From JBLUOA01 sp048060095 (lineage in GTDB: Bacteria; Pseudomonadota; Alphaproteobacteria; Rhodobacterales; Rhodobacteraceae): a DNA stretch of 64,000 nucleotides. The stretch lies in the NCBI RefSeq assembly GCF_048060095.1, contig NZ_JBLUOA010000001.1, positions 372,001-436,000 on the forward strand, written 5' to 3'. Under the pieces are notes generated by a model. The model was not told where the DNA came from, did no database searches, and saw only the letters and a program-made list of their open reading frames with translations. The position numbers and the translations under genes were made by a program. Within the stretch, counting starts at the first letter, position 1. Each line of letters starts with the position of its first letter. Shown here piece by piece: positions 41,390 through 49,742 of the stretch.

Positions 41390-41412
41390 GCCGGAGGCTT
41401 AGGGAGCCTTCG
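41390..41412 (+). repeat. Hairpin fused to the dispersed motif, copy 3 lead-in
   Basis: GCCGGAGGCT and AGCCTTCGGC form a stem (with one G-T pair) directly before the third exact motif copy. The T-rich TATTTTT follows, which makes the whole element look like a terminator for a plus-strand transcript, although both flanking genes run on the minus strand. Confidence 0.55.
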
Positions 41413-41416
41413 GCGA

Positions 41417-41437
41417 GAGTATTTTTGGCAAGATGAA
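41417..41437 (+). repeat. Dispersed intergenic motif, copy 3
   Basis: This is an exact copy of 4418-4438 and 11277-11297. It ends eight bases before the dapA stop codon on the opposite strand and follows a hairpin at 41390-41412. Confidence 0.8.
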
Positions 41438-41445
41438 GCCCGGTG

Positions 41446-42321
41446 TTAGTTGATCAGCCCGGCGTGCCGCATGGCCGCATCGATTTTACCTTTGGTGCTG
41501 TCGAGCAGGCCGGTATGGGGGGAGCGGACCTCTTCCGAACACAGGCCGAGTTTGGACAGGCCGTATTTTGCTCCGATCAGGCCGGGTTCGATAAAGATTG
41601 CCTCATGCAGCGGCATAAGCCGGTCCTGAAGTGTCAATGCCTTGGCGTAGTCGCCGGCGAGCGTGGCCTCTTGGAATTCGGCACACAGGCGGGGCGCGAC
41701 ATTCGCGGTGACAGAGATGCAGCCCGTGCCGCCATGAGCGTTGAAGCCGAGGGCAGTCGCGTCTTCGCCGGATAACTGGATGAAGTCCGCACCGCAGGAC
41801 ATCCGCTGTTGCGACACGCGGGCGATATCGCCGGTTGCGTCTTTCACGCCGATGATGCGCGGAAGCTTCGCGAGCTCTCCCATCGTTTCCGGGGTCATAT
41901 CGACGACCGAACGGCCCGGAATGTTGTAGATGATGATCGGCAGGTTGCAGCAATCATGCAGCGCCGTGTAATGCGCGATCAGTCCGCGCTGGGTCGGTTT
42001 ATTATAGTAGGGTGTTACGACAAGCGCCGCATCCGCGCCGACGCTTTCGGCGTGTTGCAGGAAACGTTCGCTTTCAGATGTGTTGTTTGACCCCGCACCG
42101 GCAACAATCGGGATGCGCCCGGCGGCGGCGCGCACAACCTCGGACACGACGGTTTCATGTTCGATGTGGCTGAGGGTCGGGCTTTCGCCAGTGGTGCCCA
42201 CCGGGACCAGCCCATGCGTGCCTTCGGCGATGTGCCATTCCACCAGCTTTTTCAGCGCATCAAGGTCCAGCTTGCCGTTGCTGAACGGCGTGACCAGAGC
42301 AGGGAGAGACCCTTTGAGCAT
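41446..42321 (-). CDS. dapA: 4-hydroxy-tetrahydrodipicolinate synthase
   Basis: This 291-residue class I aldolase-type enzyme condenses pyruvate with aspartate semialdehyde in lysine and diaminopimelate synthesis. Schiff-base K160 is in IIGVKDATGD, and Y132 and T44/T45 are also conserved (IIIYNIPGRS, VGTTGESPTL). I chose ATG 42321, with AAGG about nine bases upstream; the ATG at 42330 would abut the ribosome site. Diaminopimelate feeds peptidoglycan, and a lytic transglycosylase is divergent from it. Confidence 0.95.
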   Translation of the reverse strand: MLKGSLPALVTPFSNGKLDLDALKKLVEWHIAEGTHGLVPVGTTGESPTLSHIEHETVVSEVVRAAAGRIPIVAGAGSNNTSESERFLQHAESVGADAALVVTPYYNKPTQRGLIAHYTALHDCCNLPIIIYNIPGRSVVDMTPETMGELAKLPRIIGVKDATGDIARVSQQRMSCGADFIQLSGEDATALGFNAHGGTGCISVTANVAPRLCAEFQEATLAGDYAKALTLQDRLMPLHEAIFIEPGLIGAKYGLSKLGLCSEEVRSPHTGLLDSTKGKIDAAMRHAGLIN

Positions 42322-42341
42322 GATACGCATCCTTATTGGAG

Positions 42342-42356
42342 GGGCCGAGTCGGCCC
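42342..42356. promoter_or_regulatory. Palindrome in the dapA-slt divergent region
   Basis: GGGCCGA and TCGGCCC flank a single G. The palindrome lies 20 bases upstream of the dapA start, so it could be an operator or leader hairpin. No binder is known. Confidence 0.3.
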
Positions 42357-42478
42357 GGTTTGAGTGCGGCGGAACCTAGCCGCCTTCGCGTCAATTGCCA
42401 AGTTTGTGAGTTGATGGAAAGAGGGTATTGTCTACATTCGGCCCAGAATCCCCTGTTTTGGCGAAAGGTCACCGAAAT

Positions 42479-44413
42479 ATGCGCGTGCTTTCCATTGTAT
42501 TGCTGCTTTTGTCGCTGGCGGCGAGCGCGTCTGCCGCGCAGGACACGCCACTCGCCCGCGCGATGAAGCATGTCCGCGCGGATGAATGGTCGGCGGCGAT
42601 CGCTGCTGCCCGTCCGGCGGGGCAGGTTGCGCTGGACGTCGTCGAGTGGCGTCGTCTGCGGGCCGGGATCGGGCAGTTCAGCGATTATCAGGCGTTTCTG
42701 GCGCGTAATGGCGATTGGCCGGGGTTGAAGGCGCTGCGCAAGCGCGGCGAGGGGTCGATCACCGGTGCTGTCTCCGCAACCGAGGTTTTGGAATATTTCG
42801 CCGAACAGCCGCCACAGACCGGCGACGGGGCATATCAGCGGGTCCGGGCGTTTCGCCAGACCGGGCTGGAAGGTGACGCGATGGCAGAGGCTGTCAAATC
42901 CTGGCGAACGCTGTCGATTGGGCGCAACGCGCGCGCGAATTTTCTTGAGGCTTACGGAAGCCTGCTGCAACCGCATCATCAGGCGCGGCTTGATATGCTG
43001 CTGTGGCGCGGGTTGACGGATGAGGCGACAGCGATGCTGCCGCGGGTCAGCGAAGGATGGCGCAAGCTGGCCGCCGCGCGGATTGCGCTGAGGCAAAGCA
43101 AGGGGGGCGTTGACGATCTGATCGCAGCGGTTCCGCCATCGCTGCGCGATAATCCGGGGCTTGCCTATGAACGGTTCCTGTGGCGCTTGCGCAAGGGGTT
43201 CGAGGGGTCGGCCCTTGAGATGATGGAAGCGCGCAGCGGCAGTGCTGAGGATTTGGGAGAGCCGAACCTTTGGGGCGGATGGCGGCGCGTCTTTGCCCGC
43301 CAGCTGATGCGCGACGGAGAGGCTGCGCGGGCTTACCGCCTCGCGTCGTCCCACCACATCGCCGAGGGGCGCAACCACGCGGATCTGGAATGGCTGTCAG
43401 GCTATATCGCCCTGCGAAAGCTGGATGACCCCGAAACCGCGTTGCAGCACTTCAGGCGGTTCCGCGCGGCGGTCTTCACGCCGATCAGCCTTGGCCGTGC
43501 CGGATATTGGGAAGGCCGCGCGCAGGAGGCGCTGGGCAATGACGAAGGCGCGCGTGCGGCCTATGCGTTCGGCGCGGAATACCAGACCAGCTTTTACGGA
43601 TTGCTCGCCGCGGAACGGGGCGGGCTGCCGATGGATATGGACCTGACCGGTGATGGGCTGGTCGAGGATTGGCGCGAGGCGGACTTCATGCAGTCGAGCG
43701 TGATGCAGGCCGCGCTGATGTTCCACGAAGCCGGAGAGCGCAATCTGGCCGAACGCTTCATGGTGCATCTGGCAGAAACGCAGGACGAACGATCCCTGCG
43801 CCTGATGGGGGATCTGGCGCTGTCGCTGGACGAACCGCATCTGGCCCTGATGATCGCGAAACAGGCAGCGCAGCAGGGCTATGCCTTGCCCCGCGCCTAC
43901 TATCCGCTGCATCCGTTGGTCGATGAGGACCTACCGGTGCCGACAGAGCTTGTGCTGTCAATCGCCCGGCGCGAGAGCGAGTTTGATTTCGTTGTGGTCA
44001 GCCCCGCTGGCGCACGCGGCATGATGCAGGTGATGCCGGGCACCGCGAAGGATGTCGCGAGAGAGCTTGAGCTCGCCTATGACGGCAACCGCCTGCTGAA
44101 CGACTGGAAATATAACGTCAGACTCGGCAGCTCTTATCTGGAGGGGCTGATCGATGAATTCGGGCCGTCCTACGTGCTGGTCGCGGCGGGATATAATGCC
44201 GGGCCGTCGCGGCCCCGCCGCTGGATTCAGCGGTTCGGTGATCCGCGCAGCGCGGGCGTCGATGTCGTCGATTGGATTGAGCATATTCCGTTCAGCGAAA
44301 CCCGGAACTACGTGATGCGGGTAATGGAATCTATCCCCGTCTATCGTGCTCGGCTGACCGGAGAGACCGCTCCGCTGCGCCTGTCAAAAGAACTGCGCCG
44401 CTCCCCCAGTTAG
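42479..44413 (+). CDS. slt: Soluble lytic murein transglycosylase
   Basis: This 644-residue periplasmic enzyme cleaves peptidoglycan glycan strands to anhydro-muropeptides. It has a signal peptide (MRVLSIVLLLLSLAASASAA), a long helical U-domain (about 25-480) and a C-terminal SLT domain. Catalytic E499 is in SIARRESEFD, with GARGMMQVMPGTA and VAAGYNAGPSR after it. I chose ATG 42479, with AAAGG ten bases before it. The TAG overlaps the converging permease stop by three bases. Confidence 0.94.
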   Translation: MRVLSIVLLLLSLAASASAAQDTPLARAMKHVRADEWSAAIAAARPAGQVALDVVEWRRLRAGIGQFSDYQAFLARNGDWPGLKALRKRGEGSITGAVSATEVLEYFAEQPPQTGDGAYQRVRAFRQTGLEGDAMAEAVKSWRTLSIGRNARANFLEAYGSLLQPHHQARLDMLLWRGLTDEATAMLPRVSEGWRKLAAARIALRQSKGGVDDLIAAVPPSLRDNPGLAYERFLWRLRKGFEGSALEMMEARSGSAEDLGEPNLWGGWRRVFARQLMRDGEAARAYRLASSHHIAEGRNHADLEWLSGYIALRKLDDPETALQHFRRFRAAVFTPISLGRAGYWEGRAQEALGNDEGARAAYAFGAEYQTSFYGLLAAERGGLPMDMDLTGDGLVEDWREADFMQSSVMQAALMFHEAGERNLAERFMVHLAETQDERSLRLMGDLALSLDEPHLALMIAKQAAQQGYALPRAYYPLHPLVDEDLPVPTELVLSIARRESEFDFVVVSPAGARGMMQVMPGTAKDVARELELAYDGNRLLNDWKYNVRLGSSYLEGLIDEFGPSYVLVAAGYNAGPSRPRRWIQRFGDPRSAGVDVVDWIEHIPFSETRNYVMRVMESIPVYRARLTGETAPLRLSKELRRSPS

Positions 44414-45279
44414 CTTTTGACCTGATGCGTCCGCCAGAGGGTGAACAGGCCAGCGGACACCACGATTACGGCGCCGATGGCGACGTTTAGCCTAAGCATC
44501 TCTCCGAGGAAGATCAGGCCGATGGCTGATGAGAAGATCAGTTGCAGATAGGCAAAGGGCTGAACGGCGCTCGCCTCAGCCGCTTCGTAGCATTTTATCA
44601 GCAGCCAATGGCCCAATGCGCCGGTGACGCAAAGGATGCCCATCCAGACCCAGTCGGGATTTGTCATGTTTTCCCAGTGGAACGCGCCGATTGCGGTCAT
44701 GACGACCGCGCCGACGATGCCGGTCCAGAAAAAGCTGGTCGCGGCGGTGTCTTTGCGGGCGGCGTAGCGGGTCAGCAGGCCATAAAGCGCGAACAGGAAG
44801 GCGGCGGCCAGCGGGATCGCTGCGTAGGGCGAGAAAACCGCGACACCGGGCCGTAGGATGACAAGGATACCGACAAAGCCGATCCCAATCGCGCCCCACC
44901 GACGCCAGCCGACCTTTTCGCCAAGGATCGGGCCAGACAGGGCGGCGATCAGCAGCGGGTAGCTGGTAAAGACTGCGTGGCTTTCGACCAAACCGAGGTA
45001 GGTGAAGGCAGCGATCATCACGCAGATTTCCGCAGCTAGAAGCAGGCCCCGGATGATTTGCAGGATCGGCTGCCGAGTCGCTGCCGTTCGCCGCAACCCG
45101 CCGCCTTTTCGCGCGGCAACCGCGATCACGAAGGTTGCCAAGAACCAATAGCGGATCATCACCACCATAAAGACGTTGTAGGTTGAGGCGAGGTGACTTG
45201 AAATTCCGTCCTGCACTGCGAAAACAAGAGTCGCAGCAACCATAAGAAAGATGCCGAGGCGGGTGTTGTTTTCACTCAT
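44410..45279 (-). CDS. EamA/DMT family permease
   Basis: This 289-residue inner-membrane transporter has about ten helices in two EamA repeats. They begin LGIFLMVAATLVFAVQDGISS and AAAFLFALYGLLTRYAARKD, and ASAVQPFAYLQLIFSSAIG is typical of family members that export small metabolites. The substrate is unknown. Its ATG overlaps the end of mnmD by eight bases, so it is coupled to that gene. Confidence 0.9.
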   Translation of the reverse strand: MSENNTRLGIFLMVAATLVFAVQDGISSHLASTYNVFMVVMIRYWFLATFVIAVAARKGGGLRRTAATRQPILQIIRGLLLAAEICVMIAAFTYLGLVESHAVFTSYPLLIAALSGPILGEKVGWRRWGAIGIGFVGILVILRPGVAVFSPYAAIPLAAAFLFALYGLLTRYAARKDTAATSFFWTGIVGAVVMTAIGAFHWENMTNPDWVWMGILCVTGALGHWLLIKCYEAAEASAVQPFAYLQLIFSSAIGLIFLGEMLRLNVAIGAVIVVSAGLFTLWRTHQVKS

Positions 45280-45955
45280 AAGGAGTGGCCAGTTTCGCGG
45301 TTGTCATGTGGCGCTTGCGGCCAAATCCTTGGGTTCTGGTAACAGCGAACCCCGCGTCAGAGAGTGCCCGGCGCACGGCCCCGGCGGCGGTGTAGGTCGC
45401 GCAGGTGCCGCCGGGCTTGGTGTGCTCGGCGACCGTTTGCATCAGGTCGGCCTGCCACAGTTCGGGGTTTTTCGTCGGGGCGAACCCGTCAAGAAACCAC
45501 GCATCCGCCGCGCCGTTCCAATCGGCCAGCGTCTTGCGGGCGTCGCCGATGCGGATGTCGGCGATCAGGTCGTCGGTTTCGATACGCCGCTGCCCGGCGG
45601 CCCATTGCGTGAGAAACGGACCGGCAACCGCCCGCGCCTCGGGGAAGGCGGACAGAGCTTTGTCCATATCCGCCGCATCCATCGGGAATGCTTCGAACGA
45701 CGTGAATCGCAAGGGGCCGTCGATCTTGGCCGCGCGCCAGTCGATCAGTGTGGCGAACAGGTTGAGCCCGCTGCCAAATCCAAGCTCCGCAATCTGGAAG
45801 CCCGACGTAAACCGCCCCGGCAACCCATTTCCGGCCAGAAACACATGGCGGGTTTCGGCAAGCCCATCGACGACCGAGAAATACGGATCATCAAACCGGC
45901 GCGAAACGGGCGTGGTGCCATCTTTCCAATCCAGCTCTGCCGTCTGGTCAGCCAT
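45272..45955 (-). CDS. mnmD: tRNA-U34 methyltransferase MnmD
   Basis: This 227-residue SAM methyltransferase makes the final mnm5 methylation on wobble uridine of certain tRNAs. It has FLAGNGLPGRF and the SAM loop IAELGFGSGLNL, and DAWFLDGFAPTKNPELW is diagnostic of the MnmC methyltransferase domain. It lacks the FAD oxidase domain found in E. coli MnmC, but a FAD oxidase gene stands divergently 60 bases away. I chose ATG 45955, with AGGGG about ten bases upstream. Confidence 0.92.
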   Translation of the reverse strand: MADQTAELDWKDGTTPVSRRFDDPYFSVVDGLAETRHVFLAGNGLPGRFTSGFQIAELGFGSGLNLFATLIDWRAAKIDGPLRFTSFEAFPMDAADMDKALSAFPEARAVAGPFLTQWAAGQRRIETDDLIADIRIGDARKTLADWNGAADAWFLDGFAPTKNPELWQADLMQTVAEHTKPGGTCATYTAAGAVRRALSDAGFAVTRTQGFGRKRHMTTAKLATPYE

Positions 45956-46015
45956 CGGATGATCCCCTAGAACGCGATAACGGGCGGACAATGGGCAACG
46001 TCGAAAGGATTGGCA

Positions 46016-47056
46016 ATGGTCGATGTCACGGTGATGGGGGCAGGGATTTTCGGCCTGTCGATCGCTTGGTGCTGCGTCAGGAAAGGCGCGCGGGTCCGGG
46101 TTGTCGATCCGTATCGTCCGGGAGCCGGATCAAGCGGCGGCCTTGTCGGTGCGTTGGCCCCCCATACGCCGGAAAACTGGAACGAGAAAAAGGCATTTCA
46201 GTTCGACAGCCTTATCGCGGCGGAGTCGTTCTGGGCAGAGGTCGATGGCGCGTCCGGCGTGTCGTCGGGCTATGGCCGGGTTGGCCGGTTGCAACCCATC
46301 GCAGATGATCGAGCGTTAGCGCTTGCGAGACAGCGGGTGGAAGGTGCGCGCGATCTGTGGCAGAGAAAGGCGGACTGGTCCGTTGTTGAGGCTGCGGAGG
46401 TGGGCGACTGGGCCCCCGAAACGCCGACCGGCCTGTTAATCCACGACACCCTGTCGGCCCGGATCAATCCGCGCGGCGCAGTTGCCAGCCTCGTCGCCGC
46501 AGCGAAGGCGAAGGGTGCGGAGGTCACGACGGAAACGCACTCAGCCGATGGAATGGTGATCTGGGCGACGGGGTATGAGGGATTGGCCGCGTTATCGGAC
46601 GAGTTCGGGCAGCCCGTGGGCAGCGGCGTAAAGGGGCAATCCGCGCTGCTGGCGCTTGACGCACGTGAGATGCCGCAGCTTTTCGCGGACGGATTGCATG
46701 TGGTCCCGCATGAGGATGGCACGGTCGCCGTCGGGTCAACGAGTGAACGCGACTTTGATCGCCCCGACACGACCGACGATCAACTGGACGACGTGCTGCG
46801 CCGGGCGGAGGATGTGTTTCCCGTCTTGCGGCACGCCCGCACTATTGAACGATGGGCAGGGGTCCGGCCCCGCGCCCGAACGCGGGCCCCGATGCTGGGT
46901 GCGTATCCCGGTCGCGTCGGACATTTCATTGCGAATGGCGGGTTTAAGATCGGTTTTGGCATGGCCCCGAAGGTGGGGCAGGTCATGGCTGACCTCGTTC
47001 TTGACAATATTGATGACATCCCGGCGGAGTTTCAGGTGGAGGCCAATCTGCGCTGA
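46016..47056 (+). CDS. FAD-dependent DAO-family oxidase, possible MnmC1 partner
   Basis: This 346-residue flavoenzyme of the D-amino-acid oxidase family has a dinucleotide loop VMGAGIFGLSIAW (8-20), GSSGGLVGALAPHTP and the C-terminal GFKIGFGMAPKVGQ. It resembles glycine/cmnm5-type oxidases. Standing next to mnmD, it could remove the carboxymethyl group of cmnm5U34, as the MnmC oxidase domain does, but other amine substrates are possible. The start is ATG 46016, with AAAGGA six bases upstream. Confidence 0.85.
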   Translation: MVDVTVMGAGIFGLSIAWCCVRKGARVRVVDPYRPGAGSSGGLVGALAPHTPENWNEKKAFQFDSLIAAESFWAEVDGASGVSSGYGRVGRLQPIADDRALALARQRVEGARDLWQRKADWSVVEAAEVGDWAPETPTGLLIHDTLSARINPRGAVASLVAAAKAKGAEVTTETHSADGMVIWATGYEGLAALSDEFGQPVGSGVKGQSALLALDAREMPQLFADGLHVVPHEDGTVAVGSTSERDFDRPDTTDDQLDDVLRRAEDVFPVLRHARTIERWAGVRPRARTRAPMLGAYPGRVGHFIANGGFKIGFGMAPKVGQVMADLVLDNIDDIPAEFQVEANLR

Positions 47057-47058
47057 CG

Positions 47059-47862
47059 CTACTCGGCGGTCGCGACCATACATTGCCGCCCATCCGGCCC
47101 GCGCACCCAGAAATCCGCACCGGAGTTGCAGAACGTCGCGACCTCATCGTGAAACAGCGGCGCGGTCGCACGGAAGGTAAAGCGCCGCACAGCACCAAGC
47201 TCACGCTCCGCCATCACGATCAGACGCTGGGCCAGCAGCGGACCATGCACGACGAGGCCGGCGTATTCTTCGACCCCTTTCGCGTAGTCGAGGTCGTAGT
47301 GAATCCGGTGGCCGTTCATTGTAACCGCCGAGTATCGGAACAGAAGTGTGGTATCGAAGCTGTGGGTTTCGCGCTCCTCCTCATCCGTTCGGGCGATGGG
47401 TGGGGCGATCTGCTCAGCACCCGGTTCGCGATCCGGCAGGTAAACGAGGTCTTGCCGTTCCGAGATGCACAGAGCATCGTTCTGCCGAATGTCATGCCGC
47501 AGGCTGGTGATCGCCAGCGGTCCGGTGCGCCCGGTCTTACGCGCCACACGTTCAATCGTTGTCACTTTTGTTGCCGGGGTGCCGATCTCGACCGGCGCGT
47601 GAAAGTCGATCTGCCCGGCGGCCCACATGCGGCGGGGCAGGCCAAGGTCGGGGATGAAGCCGCCGATGCGAATATGCCCGTCCCGACCAAGCTTCTCGGC
47701 GGGCAGGGGTTCCCAGAAATAGATCTGGTGCCAAAACGGCGGCAGCGGATCGCCCGCTTGGGGTGGCGCCGACTCCAGACCAAGGATCGCGTGCATCGCG
47801 ACCGCCCGCGCCGGATCAAGCTGGCAGTGGATCGTTTCGGTGCGTCCAACAGCTTCGTGCAT
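47059..47862 (-). CDS. MaoC / FAS1-like dehydratase domain protein (mesaconyl-CoA hydratase-like)
   Basis: This 267-residue hot-dog-fold protein has a double hot-dog layout: HQIYFWEPLPAEKLGRDGH in the first half and NGHRIHYDLDYAKGVEEYAGLVVHGPLLAQ in the second, where the conserved hydratase residues sit. It resembles mesaconyl-C4-CoA hydratase and HTD2-type dehydratases, which act on branched acyl-CoA in C4/C5 dicarboxylate metabolism. The exact substrate is unknown. It follows the FMN reductase gene by three bases. Confidence 0.88.
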   Translation of the reverse strand: MHEAVGRTETIHCQLDPARAVAMHAILGLESAPPQAGDPLPPFWHQIYFWEPLPAEKLGRDGHIRIGGFIPDLGLPRRMWAAGQIDFHAPVEIGTPATKVTTIERVARKTGRTGPLAITSLRHDIRQNDALCISERQDLVYLPDREPGAEQIAPPIARTDEEERETHSFDTTLLFRYSAVTMNGHRIHYDLDYAKGVEEYAGLVVHGPLLAQRLIVMAERELGAVRRFTFRATAPLFHDEVATFCNSGADFWVRGPDGRQCMVATAE

Positions 47863-47865
47863 GGA

Positions 47866-48405
47866 TCAGTGCGCGACCTCCGCCCGGAGTTTGTCCATCA
47901 GCTTAGAGAGCGATGCGATGTAGCGTTCATTGGTCAGCCGGTCGTCATCGTCAAATTCATTCGCCGCCCCGGCGATCAAGATTTCCGGCCCGGTCAGCAG
48001 GCAGGGCGAAAACGGTGTCATCGCCAGGCGCAGCGCGTTTTGCGACCGTGCGCCCCCCGCACGGCCCGCCGCCGCCGACATGATCGCGACGGGTTTATCG
48101 GCCCACGGATTGCCCTCTGTCCGGCTGACCCAATCAAGGGCGTTTTTCATCACCCCCGACAGGCCGGAGTTATATTCGGGGCAAGAAATCACCACCGCAT
48201 CCGCCGCGGCGATCTGATCGGCCAAGGTCTGCACCTTCGGCGGGATGCCGTCGGCCTCCTCCACATCGCCATTGTAAAGCGGCACGTCGAGGTCTGCGAC
48301 CACAGGATCGGCGCCGAAAAGCCGCGCCGCTTCGTGCATCAGCTTGCGATTGAACGACCCCTTTCGCAGCGAGCCGGAGATCACGAGGAGTGAGAGATCA
48401 GACAT
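47866..48405 (-). CDS. NADPH-dependent FMN reductase
   Basis: This 179-residue flavodoxin-fold enzyme has the FMN phosphate loop SGSLRKGSFNRKL (10-22) and the dimer and active-site stretch CPEYNSGLSGVMKNALDWVSR. It matches the NAD(P)H:FMN or quinone reductase family (PF03358). It could supply reduced flavin or detoxify quinones. It is transcribed with the downstream MaoC-like gene. Confidence 0.9.
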   Translation of the reverse strand: MSDLSLLVISGSLRKGSFNRKLMHEAARLFGADPVVADLDVPLYNGDVEEADGIPPKVQTLADQIAAADAVVISCPEYNSGLSGVMKNALDWVSRTEGNPWADKPVAIMSAAAGRAGGARSQNALRLAMTPFSPCLLTGPEILIAGAANEFDDDDRLTNERYIASLSKLMDKLRAEVAH

Positions 48406-48503
48406 GGGGCACCTTTCGTTAAATCTTGGCGTTTAGTGCATCAGCAATTGGGCGGACGCAAGATTTTCAGGCGCACAGAGGCTCTTCGATCCGCGCACAA
48501 TCG

Positions 48504-49742
48504 TTACGATTTACGCGCCGGTGCGCCGCCCTCAAACGCGTTGCCGTCGGTGTAGTTGCAGGGGTCTTCCTGCATTTCAAGGTGCAGTCCGTTGCCGGTA
48601 TAGGGGTGCGCGCGGGCGAGGTCTTCGTCAAATTCAATGCCCAGACCAGGGGCGGTTGGGGGCAGAACATATCCGCCCTCCCAAGTGATCGAATGTTTGA
48701 TGAGCGGCAGGTGAAAATCCCCGCCAGTGCCGATGGTTTCGACCATCAGGATGTTCGGAATATTCGCAGCCAACTGGATATTTGCAGCCCATTCGACCGG
48801 CCCGGCATAAAGATGTGGGGCGATTTGGGCGTTGTGCGCTTCGGCAATTGCCGCGATTTTCTTGGTTTCGAGGATGCCGCCGGATCGGCCAAGTGCGGGC
48901 TGAAGGATCGTCGCCGCCCCTTGGCGTAGCACCTCGGCGAACTCGGCCTTGGTTGTCAGGCGTTCGCCTGTCGCCACGGGGATAGAAGTCGCCCGCGCGA
49001 CTTTGGCCATTTCGGGGATGTTATCGGGCGGGATCGGTTCCTCGAACCACAGGGGATCGTAGGGTTCCAGCGCTTTCGCAAGGCGAATAGCGCCGCCGGT
49101 GCTGAACTGCCCGTGCGTGCCGAACAGCAGGTCGGCGCGGTCGCCCACCGCGTCGCGGATCGCTTTGCAGAACGCGGCGGACTGGCTGATGTCGCGCATC
49201 GCGGGCATATGGCCACCGCGCAGGGTGTAAGGCCCGGCGGGGTCGAATTTCACCGCCGTAAAGCCGATGCGCACCATTTCGGCGGCACATTCGGCGGCCA
49301 TTTGCGGTGAGGTCCAGAACTCCGACATCTCATGTTTTGGCAACGGGTAGAGGTAGGTGTAGGACCGGATGCGGTCATTCATCCGCCCACCCAGCAAGGC
49401 GTGAACCGGGCGATCATGGGCTTTGCCGAGGATATCCCAGCACGCAATCTCCAACCCCGAAAACGCGCCCATGACCGTCAGATCGGGCCGCTGGGTGAAG
49501 CCAGAAGAATAGGCCCGGCGGAACATCAACTCGATATTTTCGGGGTTTTCGCCCTGCATGTAGCGGGCGAAGACATCCTCAATCACCGCCTCCATCGCTA
49601 TTGGGCCGACGGAGGACGCGTAGCATTCGCCGTATCCGACGATCCCGTTATCCGTCGTCAGCTTGACGAACAGCCAATATCGCCCGCCCCAGCCGGGTGG
49701 CGGGGGGCCGACGACGAAGATTTCAAGGTCTTTCAACTTCAT
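48504..49742 (-). CDS. Enolase-superfamily dehydratase (mandelate racemase/muconate lactonizing family)
   Basis: This 412-residue TIM-barrel enzyme probably dehydrates an acid sugar. It has the capping domain (1-120) and the barrel, including VKFDPAGPY, LWFEEPIPPDN (E234), ATGERLTTK (E260), QPALGRSGG and APHLYAGPVE (H310). The usual first metal ligand position, normally Asp in a DxN or DxH motif, reads G208-T-H210 here. It resembles galactonate/gluconate-dehydratase-like members. Its start overlaps the alcohol dehydrogenase stop by one base. Confidence 0.9.
   Translation of the reverse strand: MKLKDLEIFVVGPPPPGWGGRYWLFVKLTTDNGIVGYGECYASSVGPIAMEAVIEDVFARYMQGENPENIELMFRRAYSSGFTQRPDLTVMGAFSGLEIACWDILGKAHDRPVHALLGGRMNDRIRSYTYLYPLPKHEMSEFWTSPQMAAECAAEMVRIGFTAVKFDPAGPYTLRGGHMPAMRDISQSAAFCKAIRDAVGDRADLLFGTHGQFSTGGAIRLAKALEPYDPLWFEEPIPPDNIPEMAKVARATSIPVATGERLTTKAEFAEVLRQGAATILQPALGRSGGILETKKIAAIAEAHNAQIAPHLYAGPVEWAANIQLAANIPNILMVETIGTGGDFHLPLIKHSITWEGGYVLPPTAPGLGIEFDEDLARAHPYTGNGLHLEMQEDPCNYTDGNAFEGGAPARKS

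Noticed and set aside
41346..41446. tmRNA gene next to smpB
   Set aside because: The gap is only about 100 bases and holds a hairpin and the dispersed motif, with no tRNA-like ends.
47083..48393. 436-codon plus-strand open frame
   Set aside because: It lies opposite the MaoC-like and FMN reductase genes, and its Arg/His-rich translation has no domain or ribosome site.
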